From Microbacterium sp. LWH11-1.2 (GTDB lineage: Bacteria > Actinomycetota > Actinomycetes > Actinomycetales > Microbacteriaceae): a stretch of DNA of 64,000 bases. The notes below the pieces were generated by a model. That model saw nothing but the letters and a program-made list of their open reading frames with translations, was not told the origin of the DNA and made no database searches. Shown piece after piece: positions 46,734-55,614 of the stretch (position 1 is its first letter; each line of letters starts with the position of its first letter). The translations under genes and the position numbers were made by a program. The stretch is from NCBI RefSeq assembly GCF_038397745.1, contig NZ_CP151636.1, positions 1,674,001 through 1,738,000 of the forward strand, given 5' to 3'.

Positions 46734-47168
46734 ATGGTCTACGAGGAGCGCAACGCCTGGGCGGGGTTGATCGTGAGCCCGATCACGATGATCGTCTACG
46801 TCATCCTCATCGTGCAGCAGGCCGCGGGCGGTCCGCTCACCGACGTCGACTGGTTCCCGCTCATGCTGTGGGTGATCGGCGGCAGCATCCTCGCCGTGAT
46901 CATCCTCAGCATCGTCTGGGGCATGATCGCCGGAGTGAAGGATGCCGGCGGCATCGGCCAGGCCGACATCCGCGATCGCGACATCAGCCGCCTGGGCGGA
47001 CGCGTCGAGCAGGCCTTCGTCGTGATCGCGGGACTCGGCGTGATCGCCCTCTGCGCGGTCGGGGCCGACGTCTTCTGGATCGCGAACACGATGTTCGCCG
47101 GCTTCTGGGTCGCCGCCGCCATCGGCAGCGTCGCCCGCGTCATCGCGTACCGCCGGGGGCTGATCTGA
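46734..47168 (+). CDS. Small four-span membrane protein (DUF2178-like)
   Basis: A 144-residue protein with about four hydrophobic spans ([71 protein letters not shown]). ATG 46734 has GGGAGG 5 nt upstream; in-frame starts further upstream lie within the operator. It is coupled (TGATG) to an XRE-type regulator, a pairing common for this kind of membrane protein. Function unknown. Confidence 0.8.
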   Translation: MVYEERNAWAGLIVSPITMIVYVILIVQQAAGGPLTDVDWFPLMLWVIGGSILAVIILSIVWGMIAGVKDAGGIGQADIRDRDISRLGGRVEQAFVVIAGLGVIALCAVGADVFWIANTMFAGFWVAAAIGSVARVIAYRRGLI

Positions 47169-47383
47169 TGGTCAAGCCGACCCGCGTCTCCAACAGCATC
47201 CGCGCCCACCGGGAGTCGGCGGGGATGACCCAGGCCGACCTCGCCCGCACGATCGGCGTGACCCGGCAGACCCTCATCGCGATCGAGCAGGAGAAGTACT
47301 CGCCCACGCTCGAGCTCGCCTTCCAGATCGCCCGCGCCTTCGGCGTGGGGATCGACGCCCTCTTCCAGTACCCGGAGCAGTGA
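47168..47383 (+). CDS. XRE-family helix-turn-helix regulator
   Basis: A 71-residue single-domain regulator ([51 protein letters not shown]), like small YozG/Cro-type proteins. It should bind as a dimer to the inverted repeat before the operon. ATG 47168 overlaps the membrane protein stop. Confidence 0.9.
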   Translation: MVKPTRVSNSIRAHRESAGMTQADLARTIGVTRQTLIAIEQEKYSPTLELAFQIARAFGVGIDALFQYPEQ

Positions 47384-47384
47384 C

Positions 47385-48395
47385 ATGGACAACACGTCTG
47401 AGACCCCGACCATGACCGCCTGGCGCCGCGACACCTACGGCCCCGCCTCCGGGACGACACTGCAGGAGATCCCCGTGCCGGTCCCCGGTCGCGGCGAGGT
47501 GGTCCTTCGCGTGAGCGCCACGGCCCTCAACGCCGGCGACGTCCGCCTCATGCTCGGAGATCCTCTGCTCGTGCGGCCGATCTTCGGCATGACGAAGCCG
47601 AAGTACCCGGTGCGCGGCATCGAGGCCGCCGGAACCGTGGTCGCGGTCGGCCCCGACGTCGTGGGCGCCGAGCTCGACGAGCACGTGGTGGGAGAGCTCG
47701 TCGGGGGAGGCGGGCTCGCGACCTACGTGCGCGTCCCCGCAGCCCGGCTCGTCCCGGTCCCGCCCGACGTCGACCCCGCGGTCGCCGCGTGCCTTCCGGT
47801 CGCCGGCGGGACCGCCTGGCAGGCGCTCGATCTCGCGGAGGTCGGGCTGCGCGCCGGCAGTGCGCCACGCGTGCTCATCATCGGGGCATCCGGCGGGGTG
47901 GGCACCTTCGCGGTGCAGCTCGCCGCCCTGCGCGGCGCCGAGGTCTGGGCCACCTGCCGCACCCGCAACGCGCCGCTCGTCGAGTACCTCGGCGCCACCC
48001 GCACCCTCGACCACCGCACCTCGCCGCTGAGCGAGCTGCCCGCCGAGCACTTCGACGCGGTGATCGACATCGCCGGAGGGATGCCGCTGCGCGAACTGCA
48101 GCGCCTCGTCGCGCCCGGCGGCACGGTGGTGCTGGTGACCGGCGACGGCGGGCACATCATGGGTCCCGTGCCGCGCATGATCAAGGCGGCCTTCCTCTCG
48201 ATCGGATCCCGCCGCATCCGTCCTCTCGCGGCCTCGCCGCGCCCCGAGGTGCTGGCCAAGCTGCTGGAGCTCGTCGCCGAGGGGCGCATCTCCCCGGTGA
48301 TCGAGCGCGAGTACCCCTTCGCCGAGGCATCCGCCGCGCTCGCCCACATCGAAGCCGGGCACACGGTCGGCAAGCTCGTCGTGCGCGCCGGCTGA
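47385..48395 (+). CDS. MDR-family (quinone oxidoreductase-like) NAD(P)-dependent dehydrogenase
   Basis: A 336-residue medium-chain reductase with a GroES-like start (TTLQEIPVPVPGRGEVVLRV, YPVRGIEAAGTVVAVG) and the nucleotide-binding IIGASGGVGTFAVQLAALRGA. Structural-zinc cysteines are absent, as in quinone oxidoreductases. It starts 1 nt after the HTH gene, so it is part of the repeat-controlled operon. Confidence 0.85.
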   Translation: MDNTSETPTMTAWRRDTYGPASGTTLQEIPVPVPGRGEVVLRVSATALNAGDVRLMLGDPLLVRPIFGMTKPKYPVRGIEAAGTVVAVGPDVVGAELDEHVVGELVGGGGLATYVRVPAARLVPVPPDVDPAVAACLPVAGGTAWQALDLAEVGLRAGSAPRVLIIGASGGVGTFAVQLAALRGAEVWATCRTRNAPLVEYLGATRTLDHRTSPLSELPAEHFDAVIDIAGGMPLRELQRLVAPGGTVVLVTGDGGHIMGPVPRMIKAAFLSIGSRRIRPLAASPRPEVLAKLLELVAEGRISPVIEREYPFAEASAALAHIEAGHTVGKLVVRAG

Positions 48396-48562
48396 CGCAC
48401 TCGGCATCCCGGCGCGCTCTGGCGACGCACAGGGGGTGGATGACAGAATGGGAGCTGGCGTGCTCGAGTCGCATCTTCCCCGCAACCCCTCTGACGAGAA
48501 GCGGGTCGAAGGACCGCCGGGCCCCTGGACAGAGTCCGCCGCGTATCGTTCCGAGGAGCATC

Positions 48563-49459
48563 TTGTCTTTCGAAAACACGCTGTCGACGCCTGAGACCAC
48601 CGCGACCGCTGTGCCCACCCGCACCGCGCACCACCGTCACTACCTGATGTGCAAGCCGTCGCACTTCACCGTCAGCTACAAGATCAACCCGTGGATGGAG
48701 CCGGCCAACCCGACCGACACGGCGAAGGCCGTCGAGCAGTGGCAGCAGCTGCACGACCTCTACCTTGAGCTCGGCCACGAGGTCGAGCTCATCGAGCCGC
48801 TCGCCGGGTTCCCCGACATGGTCTACACGGCCAACGGAGGCTTCCTCATCGACGGCCGCGCCTATGTGCCGAAGTTCCGGTTCGTGGAGCGCCAGGGCGA
48901 GTCCCCGGCCTTCGCCGACTGGTTCCGCGCGGCCGGCTACGACACCGTCATCCCGGAAGAGGTCAACGAGGGCGAGGGCGACTTCCTGCTCGTCGGCGAC
49001 GTGATCCTGGCGGGCACCGGCTTCCGTTCGACCGGCGACAGCCACCGGGAGGTCGGCGAGGTATTCGGTCGCGAGGTCGTCTCGCTGAACCTCGTGGATC
49101 CGCGCTTCTACCACCTCGACACTGCGATCGCCGTGCTCGACCCGGTGCAGGGCACGGAGAACGGCGGGCCCGAGCGCGCCAACATCGCCTACCTCCCCGG
49201 CGCCTTCGACGACGCCAGCCGCGCGATCCTCGAGGAGCGCTTCCCCGACGCGATCCTCGTGTCGGACGAGGACGGCTCGGTCTTCGGCCTGAACTCCGCG
49301 AGCGACGGCTACAACGTGGTCATCTCGCCGCGGGCCAAGGGCTTCGAGCAGCAGCTGCGCGAGCGCGGCTACAACCCGATCATGATCGACCTGTCCGAGC
49401 TGCTGCTCGGCGGCGGCGGCATCAAGTGCTGCACGCTCGAGCTGCGCGGTGCCAAGTGA
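48563..49459 (+). CDS. ddaH: Dimethylarginine dimethylaminohydrolase-family amidinohydrolase
   Basis: A 298-residue protein of the amidinotransferase superfamily: FPDMVYTANGGFLID, GEGDFLLVGDVILAGTG, FYHLDTAIAVLD (catalytic His) and late GGIKCCTLELR (catalytic Cys). It should hydrolyse a guanidino compound such as dimethylarginine or arginine. The TTG start at 48563 is set by GAGGAG 5-6 nt upstream and the start of homology. It overlaps the ornithine aminotransferase gene by GTGA, suggesting joint arginine-derived metabolism. Confidence 0.85.
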   Translation: MSFENTLSTPETTATAVPTRTAHHRHYLMCKPSHFTVSYKINPWMEPANPTDTAKAVEQWQQLHDLYLELGHEVELIEPLAGFPDMVYTANGGFLIDGRAYVPKFRFVERQGESPAFADWFRAAGYDTVIPEEVNEGEGDFLLVGDVILAGTGFRSTGDSHREVGEVFGREVVSLNLVDPRFYHLDTAIAVLDPVQGTENGGPERANIAYLPGAFDDASRAILEERFPDAILVSDEDGSVFGLNSASDGYNVVISPRAKGFEQQLRERGYNPIMIDLSELLLGGGGIKCCTLELRGAK

Positions 49460-50715
49460 CGGGCCCTTCGACAGGCTCAGGGACCCAGGTGGCAGGCTCA
49501 GGGACCCAGGTGGCAGGCTCAGGGACTCAGGTGGAGGCGGCGACCGAGCCGCACGTCGCGCACAACTACCACCCGCTCCCGGTGAACATCGCCCGTGGTG
49601 AGGGGGCCTGGCTGACGGATGTCGAGGGCAAGCGCTACCTCGACCTGCTCGCCGCGTATTCCGCCGTGAACTTCGGCCACCGGCATCCGGCTCTGGTCGC
49701 AGCTCTCACCGAGCAGCTGGGGCGCGTGACGCTGATCAGCCGCGCGTTCCAGAGCGATCGGCTGGAGCCGTTCGCGGCGGCGCTCGCCGAGCTCGCCGGC
49801 AAGGACATGGTCCTGCCGATGAACACCGGCGCCGAGGCCGTCGAGACCGGGATCAAGGTCGCCCGCGCCTGGGGCTACCGGGTGAAGGGCATCGCGGAGG
49901 GCCGTGCGCGCATCATCGTCGCCGCCGGCAACTTCCACGGCCGCACCACCACCATCGTCAGCTTCAGCGACGACGAGTCGGCGCGCGACGGGTTCGGCCC
50001 GTACACGCCCGGATTCGACGTGGTGCCGTACGGGGATGCGGATGCCATCGCGGCCGCCATCACGGATGACACGGCGGCCGTGCTCGTGGAGCCGATCCAG
50101 GGGGAGGCCGGGGTCGTGATCCCGCCCGAGGGCTACCTGCGTCGCATCCGCGAGATCTGCGACGAGAAGAACGTGCTCTTCATCGCCGACGAGATCCAGT
50201 CCGGACTCGGTCGCGTCGGAGAGACGTTCGCGTGCGACCGCGAGGGCGTCGTCCCGGACCTGTACCTGCTCGGCAAGGCCCTCGGCGGCGGCATCCTGCC
50301 CGTCTCCGCCGTTGTCGGCAACGCCGATGTGCTCGGCGTCATCCAGCCGGGGGAGCACGGATCGACGTTCGGCGGCAACCCGCTGGCTGCGGCCGTCGGC
50401 CTCCGTGTGGTCGAGATGCTCGAGTCGGGGGAGTTCCAGGAGCGTGCTCGTGCGCTCGGCGCCCACCTCGATCAGGCGCTGCAGCCCCTGATCGGACACG
50501 GCGTGACAGCCGTCCGTATCGCAGGCCTGTGGGCGGGCGTCGACATCGACCCCGCCAAGGGCACCGGGCGCGAGATCGCCGAGAAGCTGCTCGCCCGCGG
50601 TGTGCTCGTGAAGGACACGCACGGCCAGACGATCCGCATCGCCCCGCCGCTCGTGATCCGCGCTACCGAACTCGACTGGGCGGTGGAGCAGCTCAAGCTC
50701 GTTCTCGGGGCCTGA
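49456..50715 (+). CDS. rocD: Ornithine aminotransferase
   Basis: A 419-residue PLP enzyme of class III with MNTGAEAVETGIKVARAWGY, FHGRTTTIVSFS, ADEIQSGLGRVG and the lysine in YLLGKALGGGILPVSA; ends IRIAPPLVI. It makes glutamate semialdehyde from ornithine. The GTG at 49456 overlaps the upstream stop. The first 25 residues are translated genomic repeats (GPSTGSGTQVAGSGTQVAGS), so a GTG at VEAATEPH just after them is an alternative start. Confidence 0.93.
   Translation: MTGPSTGSGTQVAGSGTQVAGSGTQVEAATEPHVAHNYHPLPVNIARGEGAWLTDVEGKRYLDLLAAYSAVNFGHRHPALVAALTEQLGRVTLISRAFQSDRLEPFAAALAELAGKDMVLPMNTGAEAVETGIKVARAWGYRVKGIAEGRARIIVAAGNFHGRTTTIVSFSDDESARDGFGPYTPGFDVVPYGDADAIAAAITDDTAAVLVEPIQGEAGVVIPPEGYLRRIREICDEKNVLFIADEIQSGLGRVGETFACDREGVVPDLYLLGKALGGGILPVSAVVGNADVLGVIQPGEHGSTFGGNPLAAAVGLRVVEMLESGEFQERARALGAHLDQALQPLIGHGVTAVRIAGLWAGVDIDPAKGTGREIAEKLLARGVLVKDTHGQTIRIAPPLVIRATELDWAVEQLKLVLGA
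49464..49530 (+). repeat. Interspersed repeat array (one full and two partial copies) at the rocD 5' end
   Basis: A full copy is followed by two GGCTCAGGGACCCAG-type units about 21 bp apart. They occupy the first codons of rocD in frame. Confidence 0.9.
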
Positions 50716-50745
50716 CTCGCGTCACTCCACCTCGGCAGAAAAGGC

Positions 50746-51132
50746 TCAGGCCGGCGGGGAATCCGGGTCGAGCGTCTTCAGGGTGTCCTCTTCGGCGGCG
50801 TTGTCGGCCTGGAGCTGATCCTCGGTCGTCTCGTCGCCGCCGAGCGGCGCCCCGTGCCCGGGTCCTGCGCTGCCCTGGATCGCGCCGCCCGTGGACTCGC
50901 CACGGGAGCTGTCGCCCTGGATCGCGCCGCCGTCGCCGCTGTCGGAGCCGTCATGATCAGGCCCTGCGCTGCCCTGGATCGCGCCGCCGGTGGATTCGCC
51001 GCGCGCGGCATCGCCCTGGATGGCGCCGTCGTCGCCGCCCTCATGGCCTTCGTTCTCGGTCGTGCCGTCCACGCCGGTGGCGCCTTCGGCCGGATCCTGC
51101 GGGTGCGGGGTGCTTTCGCTGTTGTGGTCCAT
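50746..51132 (-). CDS. Low-complexity acidic protein with GAIQG repeats
   Basis: A 128-residue protein, hydrophilic, with no predicted membrane span. GAIQG occurs four times (residues 36-40, 50-54, 69-73 and 83-87), forming two tandem units of about 33 residues with the pattern GAIQGD-RGESTGGAIQGSAGP. It is rich in Gly, Asp, Glu and Ser, so probably disordered. No family is recognised. A shifted reading frame is unlikely, because the periodicity is clean only in this frame. Confidence 0.6.
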   Translation of the reverse strand: MDHNSESTPHPQDPAEGATGVDGTTENEGHEGGDDGAIQGDAARGESTGGAIQGSAGPDHDGSDSGDGGAIQGDSSRGESTGGAIQGSAGPGHGAPLGGDETTEDQLQADNAAEEDTLKTLDPDSPPA

Positions 51133-51201
51133 GCGCCGACCCTACGTTCGGCGAAGACAGACGCGAAGGGTGTTGACAACGGGCCCTCGCGCGAGGACGG
51201 T

Positions 51202-52539
51202 TCAGTCGTTCTTCGTCGCCGTGCGGATCGGCGTGGTCGCGGCGGCCTCGTCGCTGAACTCGATCGGGTCGGCCCGCTCGATGACGCTGAGCGGACGCGT
51301 CTCGTCGAGAGTGAGCAGGAAACGACGGTTCTCGTCGCGGTGCAGACGTCCGGACGTGAACACCCAGATCGCGCCGATCGCGCAGGCGACGAATCCGGCC
51401 GTCCCGCCGAGCATGATCGCCGTGCGTGGACCGAAGGCGTCGGCGACCCAGCCGGCGATGGGCGCGCCGACCGGCGTCGAGCCCATGATCACCGCCATGT
51501 AGAGGGCGAGCACCCGTCCGCGCAGCGAGGGGTCGGTCGTCATCTGCACGTAGCCGTTCGCCGTGGTCAGCAGCGTCACGATCATGAAGCCCGTGAACAT
51601 CAGCGTCACCGCGTACGACGCGTACGTCGGCATGGCCGAGGAGACGAAGGCGGCGACGCCGAATCCGCCCGCCGCCAGAATGACGACGCGCACGCGCGCC
51701 CGGTCGCGCCGGGCCGCGAGCAGAGCGCCGGCGAGCGAGCCGATCGCGAGGATCGAGCTGAGCACGCCGTAGCCGTCTGCTCCGGATCCGAACTCGATCG
51801 CCATGGTCGAGGCGAAGATCGGGAAGTTCATGCCGAAGGCGCCGATGAGGAACACGGTCACGAACACGACCCGCAGATCACTGCGCCCCCACACGTACCG
51901 GAATCCGGCGAGGAGGCCGCCCCTGTTGCGCGTCTTCGGACGCGCGGCGAGCAGGCTCTTCCGCAGCATCAGCAGCGCGAGGATCATCGCGAGGAACGTC
52001 GCGGCGTTCACGATGAACACCCAGCCGGAGCCGATCGCCACGATCAGGAGACCGCCGACCGCCGGGCCGATCATGCGGGCGAGGTTGAAGGATGCCGAGT
52101 TCAGGGCGACGGCGTTCGACGTGTCGCCGGCGGTGACCATGTCGGACACGAACGCCTGCCGCGCCGGCGCATCGAAGGCGTTCACGACGCCGAACCCGAG
52201 CGCGAAGCAGAACATCATCGGCAGGGTCATGACGCCGCTGAGCAGCAGGATGCCGACGGCGACGGCCAGCCCCAGCAGCGCGGTCTGCGTGCACAGCAGG
52301 ATGTGGCGTCGGTCGAAGCGGTCGGCGACCCAGCCGGTCTGACTCACCAGCAGAAGAGGAGGGCCGAACTGCAGGGCCATCGTGATGCCCATCGCCGTCG
52401 CGTCATTGTCGGTCAGCTCGGTGAGGACGACCCAGTCCTGCGCCGTGGCCTGCATCCAGCCGCCGATGTTCGAGACGAGGGCCCCGGCGAACCAGATGCG
52501 GTAGTTGATGTTCGCGAACGAGCGGAACATGGCGCTCAT
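51202..52539 (-). CDS. MFS transporter, MFS_3/enterobactin-exporter-like
   Basis: A 445-residue protein with about 12 membrane spans; ANINYRIWFAGALVSNIGGW at the start and GWVADRFDRRHILL as the MFS loop motif. This branch usually exports drugs or siderophores. The ATG overlaps the MarR stop by ATGA, so the pump is coupled to its likely repressor. Confidence 0.9.
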   Translation of the reverse strand: MSAMFRSFANINYRIWFAGALVSNIGGWMQATAQDWVVLTELTDNDATAMGITMALQFGPPLLLVSQTGWVADRFDRRHILLCTQTALLGLAVAVGILLLSGVMTLPMMFCFALGFGVVNAFDAPARQAFVSDMVTAGDTSNAVALNSASFNLARMIGPAVGGLLIVAIGSGWVFIVNAATFLAMILALLMLRKSLLAARPKTRNRGGLLAGFRYVWGRSDLRVVFVTVFLIGAFGMNFPIFASTMAIEFGSGADGYGVLSSILAIGSLAGALLAARRDRARVRVVILAAGGFGVAAFVSSAMPTYASYAVTLMFTGFMIVTLLTTANGYVQMTTDPSLRGRVLALYMAVIMGSTPVGAPIAGWVADAFGPRTAIMLGGTAGFVACAIGAIWVFTSGRLHRDENRRFLLTLDETRPLSVIERADPIEFSDEAAATTPIRTATKND

Positions 52540-52976
52540 CGCTCGACCGCCCGTCGCATCAGCGCGCTGGCTTCTCGGAGCGTGGCCAGCTCCGCCTCGG
52601 TGTAGTCGACCTCGCGGAGCATGTCGGCCAGCAGCTCGTCGCGGCGGCGGATGGTCTCGACGACGATCTCGATCCCCGCGTCGGTGATGTCGACCTGCAC
52701 GCGGCGGCGATCGTCTTCATCCGGGGTCCTGGCGACGAAGCCCTGCTCCTCGAGGCCGTTCACGATGCTGGTCATCGAGGGCGCGGTCACCCGTTCGCGC
52801 TCGGCGAGCGTCGAGATCGTGCGGCGTCCGTTCACGCGCAGATCGGCGAGCACCGCGAGCTGCGCATCGCTCATCGAGTCGGCGGCGCGGGCGCAGCGCA
52901 GGCGGCGGGCGAGCCGGAACGTGGCCATGCGAAGGTCTGTGGCGGTGAGGTGGAGGGATTCATCAGACGCAGACAT
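52536..52976 (-). CDS. MarR-family transcriptional regulator of the efflux gene
   Basis: A 146-residue MarR protein (TISTLAERERVTAPSMTSIV, ARTPDEDDRRRVQVDITDAG). It is transcribed first in the operon with the MFS gene. A GTTAG-n5-CTAAC inverted repeat (52983-52997) lies 7 bp before its start, consistent with autoregulation. Confidence 0.9.
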   Translation of the reverse strand: MSASDESLHLTATDLRMATFRLARRLRCARAADSMSDAQLAVLADLRVNGRRTISTLAERERVTAPSMTSIVNGLEEQGFVARTPDEDDRRRVQVDITDAGIEIVVETIRRRDELLADMLREVDYTEAELATLREASALMRRAVER

Positions 52977-52982
52977 TACTTA

Positions 52983-52997
52983 GTTAGCCTATCTAAC
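52983..52997. promoter_or_regulatory. Possible MarR operator
   Basis: GTTAG and CTAAC arms spaced by 5 bp overlap a TAGGCT -10-like box on the minus strand, directly upstream of the marR ATG. Confidence 0.45.
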
Positions 52998-53037
52998 CTT
53001 CTGGAGGAGGGGAAGGGCGACCCGGCAGAATGGTCGG

Positions 53038-53775
53038 ATGACCCGAACCCTCGCCCTCGAGATCGCCGTGCAGGACCCCGCCGGAGTGCGCATCGCCGCG
53101 GAGGTCGGCGCGACGCGCGTCGAGCTCGCGAGTGCCCTCGCCCTCGGTGGACTCACGCCGTCTCCCGCGACGCTCGAGCTCGCCGTCGAGACGGCGGGCG
53201 CCGGAGGGCCCGAGGTGCACGTCCTGATCCGGCCGCGCGCCGGCGGATTCCACTACACCGAGGACGAGCTCCTGGTCTCGGAGCGCGACGTCCGCCGCGC
53301 CATCGGCGCCGGTGCGGCCGGCGTCGTGATCGGCGCCCTCGACGCCGACGGCTCTCTCGACGTCGACGCCATGGTGCGTCTGCGCGACGCCGCCGGCGGA
53401 GCATCCGTCACCCTCCACCGCGCGATCGACGTGACGCCCGATCCGGTCGCGACCCTGCGCACGGCCAGGGACCTCGGACTCCGTCGCGTGCTCACCTCCG
53501 GCGGGGCATCCGTCGCGATCGACGGCGTCGACACGCTGCGGATGCTCGTCGCCGCCGCCGAGGGCGGGATCGAGGTCATGGCCGGCAGCGGGGTCGACGC
53601 GGCCAGCGCTCCGGCGCTCGCCGCGAGCGGCGTCGACGCCATCCACTTCTCCGCGAAGCGGGCGGTGCGCGAGGTCGGGGGAGTGCGCATGGGCTCCGCC
53701 GCGGACGGCGTCGGCGGCTACGAGGTCACCGACCTCGACACGGCGCTCGCGGTCTGCGCCGCACTCGGCCGGTAA
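53038..53775 (+). CDS. cutC: CutC-family protein
   Basis: A 245-residue TIM-barrel protein with the CutC pattern (LALEIAVQDPAGVRIAAE, GATRVELASALALGGLTPS, VHVLIRPRAGGFHYTEDE, GASVTLHRAIDV). The family was named for copper homeostasis, but the biochemical role is uncertain. ATG 53038 has GGAGGAGGGG further upstream (about 25 nt), so the true ribosome contact is unclear. Confidence 0.9.
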   Translation: MTRTLALEIAVQDPAGVRIAAEVGATRVELASALALGGLTPSPATLELAVETAGAGGPEVHVLIRPRAGGFHYTEDELLVSERDVRRAIGAGAAGVVIGALDADGSLDVDAMVRLRDAAGGASVTLHRAIDVTPDPVATLRTARDLGLRRVLTSGGASVAIDGVDTLRMLVAAAEGGIEVMAGSGVDAASAPALAASGVDAIHFSAKRAVREVGGVRMGSAADGVGGYEVTDLDTALAVCAALGR

Positions 53776-53809
53776 CCGGCGGCGACCCGCGGTCGGTAGG
53801 CTCTCCCCC

Positions 53810-54688
53810 GTGACGGATACCCGCGAGTTCACCGACGCCCATGGCATCGCCATCGTCTACGACGTCCATCCGGCCACCACGACGGCCCGAGGAGTGGTCC
53901 AGCTCCTGCACGGCGTCGGCGAGCACGCCGGCCGATACGGCGTGCTGGCGAAGGCCCTCACCGATGCCGGATTCGTCGTGTACGCCGACGATCATCGCGG
54001 CCACGGCCGCACCGGCATCCGTCAGCACGGCGGACCCGCGCGGCTGGGGCGTCTCGGCGCGGGCGGACTCCGCGCGGCCGAAGACGCGATCTGGCAGCTC
54101 ACCGGCATCATCCGCGACGAGAACCCCGATCTGCCGCTCGTGCTCCTCGGGCACTCGTGGGGATCGTTCCTGGCGCAGAAGCTCGTCAATCACCACCCCG
54201 AGGCCTGGGACGCCGTCATCCTCTCCGGATCGGCCCTGCTGACTCCGGGGTCGCTCAACGCCGCGCCGCTCAACGCGCGCTGGGCGAAGGACGAGGGTGC
54301 GACCGGCCTCGAGTGGCTCAGCCGCGATCCCGCCGTGTGGGAGGCGTTCGATGAGGACCCGCTCACCACCGACGTCCCGCTGCTCAAGCTCTTCGGCCCG
54401 ATCGAGGCCGCCAAGCTCTACGGCCGCCCGGCGAAGGACCTCGTCTCGAAGGCGGGCCACGACATCCCGATGCTGCTGCTCGTCGGTCGCGACGATCCGG
54501 TGGGCGGACCGCGCAGCGTGCACAAGCTCGCCGACGAGTACCGCTCGCGTTCCGGTCTCGCCGACGTCACGACGCTGGTCTACCCCGATGCCCGTCACGA
54601 GATCTTCAACGAGCTGCAGCAGGATGAGGTGCGCGCCGACGTGCTCGCCTGGCTGGACAGCCGCTTCCCGTCGCGCGCGGACGGCTGA
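53810..54688 (+). CDS. Alpha/beta hydrolase, monoacylglycerol-lipase-like
   Basis: A 292-residue hydrolase of the Hydrolase_4 group. VVQLLHGVGEHAGRYG gives the oxyanion region, VYADDHRGHGRTG follows, the Ser nucleophile is in LLGHSWGSFLAQ, and the Asp/His are in LLVGRDDPVGG and YPDARHEIFNE. It should cleave monoglycerides or similar esters. GTG 53810 has TAGGCT (53797-53802) at 7 nt and no Shine-Dalgarno, so it is probably leaderless. Confidence 0.9.
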   Translation: MTDTREFTDAHGIAIVYDVHPATTTARGVVQLLHGVGEHAGRYGVLAKALTDAGFVVYADDHRGHGRTGIRQHGGPARLGRLGAGGLRAAEDAIWQLTGIIRDENPDLPLVLLGHSWGSFLAQKLVNHHPEAWDAVILSGSALLTPGSLNAAPLNARWAKDEGATGLEWLSRDPAVWEAFDEDPLTTDVPLLKLFGPIEAAKLYGRPAKDLVSKAGHDIPMLLLVGRDDPVGGPRSVHKLADEYRSRSGLADVTTLVYPDARHEIFNELQQDEVRADVLAWLDSRFPSRADG

Positions 54689-54839
54689 CCCGCGCGGCAA
54701 CCCGGCACAGCGCTCGCGCATTCCCTTCGGAGTCGCGACATTACGCACGGTGAAGGTGCGTGACGTCATCCGGGCGGCGGCCGCCGCCGTCGTTCTACAT
54801 TCGGACCATCATTCCGCGGGAACGCGAGAGGGCGGTCGG

Positions 54840-55577
54840 ATGAGCTTCGTCAGCGAATGGCGCGATTGGCACGCGGCGCGTGAGCGGCTCGCGGGATCGG
54901 AGTACGGTCCCTCGGCCCTGGAGTCGACGAACTGGCTCATCGAGATGCCGGCGGCCGTGGACGGCATCCCGGGCCTCTGGGCGCTGACCGGCGACGGCGG
55001 CATCCGCGGCAGCGAGCTCGGGCAGTCCGGTGCGAGCGTGACGCTGCGGGGTGCCGAGAGCTTCCGGCTCGGGCGGCGGGAGCTGCGCGTCTTCGACCGT
55101 CACGGAACGCTGGCTCTGCGGGTGCTGAACCCGTCCCGTCCGCAGCGCGAATGGTTCACGGCGATCGACGCCTATGCGCCCGACGAGCGCTGGCGCCTGC
55201 CGGCGCGGTTCGAGCAGACGCCCGACGAGCGGGTCGTGATCACCGCGGTCGACGGCGAGGAGCGGGAGTCTCCTGTCGCGGGACGTCTGCACTTCGAGCT
55301 CGCGGGTGCGCCGCACACGCTGACCGTGACGCGGAGCTCGCAGGGGACCCTGAGCGCCGTCTTCGCCGACGGCACCAACGGACTCGAGACCTACCGGTTC
55401 CGCTTCCTCCCGGTCGAGGAGCCCGCCGATGACGGTTCCGCGATCATCGACTTCAACCGCGCCTACCTCCCGCCCTGTGCGTTCTCGGATCAGTTCGTCT
55501 GCCCGCTTCCGCTGCCGGGCAACCGCTACTCGACGCCGATCCGGGCGGGCGAACGCGTCGTCGTGCTCGGCGGCTGA
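54840..55577 (+). CDS. DUF1684-family protein
   Basis: A 245-residue protein with the DUF1684 hallmark near the end: IDFNRAYLPPCAFSD then QFVCPLPLPGNR, plus PSRPQREWFTAIDAYAPDERW in the middle. Function unknown. ATG 54840 is chosen at the start of the conserved EWRDWHAARE stretch, with GAGGGCGG upstream. Confidence 0.85.
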   Translation: MSFVSEWRDWHAARERLAGSEYGPSALESTNWLIEMPAAVDGIPGLWALTGDGGIRGSELGQSGASVTLRGAESFRLGRRELRVFDRHGTLALRVLNPSRPQREWFTAIDAYAPDERWRLPARFEQTPDERVVITAVDGEERESPVAGRLHFELAGAPHTLTVTRSSQGTLSAVFADGTNGLETYRFRFLPVEEPADDGSAIIDFNRAYLPPCAFSDQFVCPLPLPGNRYSTPIRAGERVVVLGG

Positions 55578-55614
55578 CCCGCCGCGGGCCCCCGGCGCGC
55601 CTTAAGCTGGAACC

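Noticed and set aside
49464..49530. Short spaced direct repeats resembling a CRISPR array
   Set aside because: The units are parts of the dispersed 25-bp repeat, spacers are too short (about 6-7 bp) and similar to each other, and no cas genes are present.
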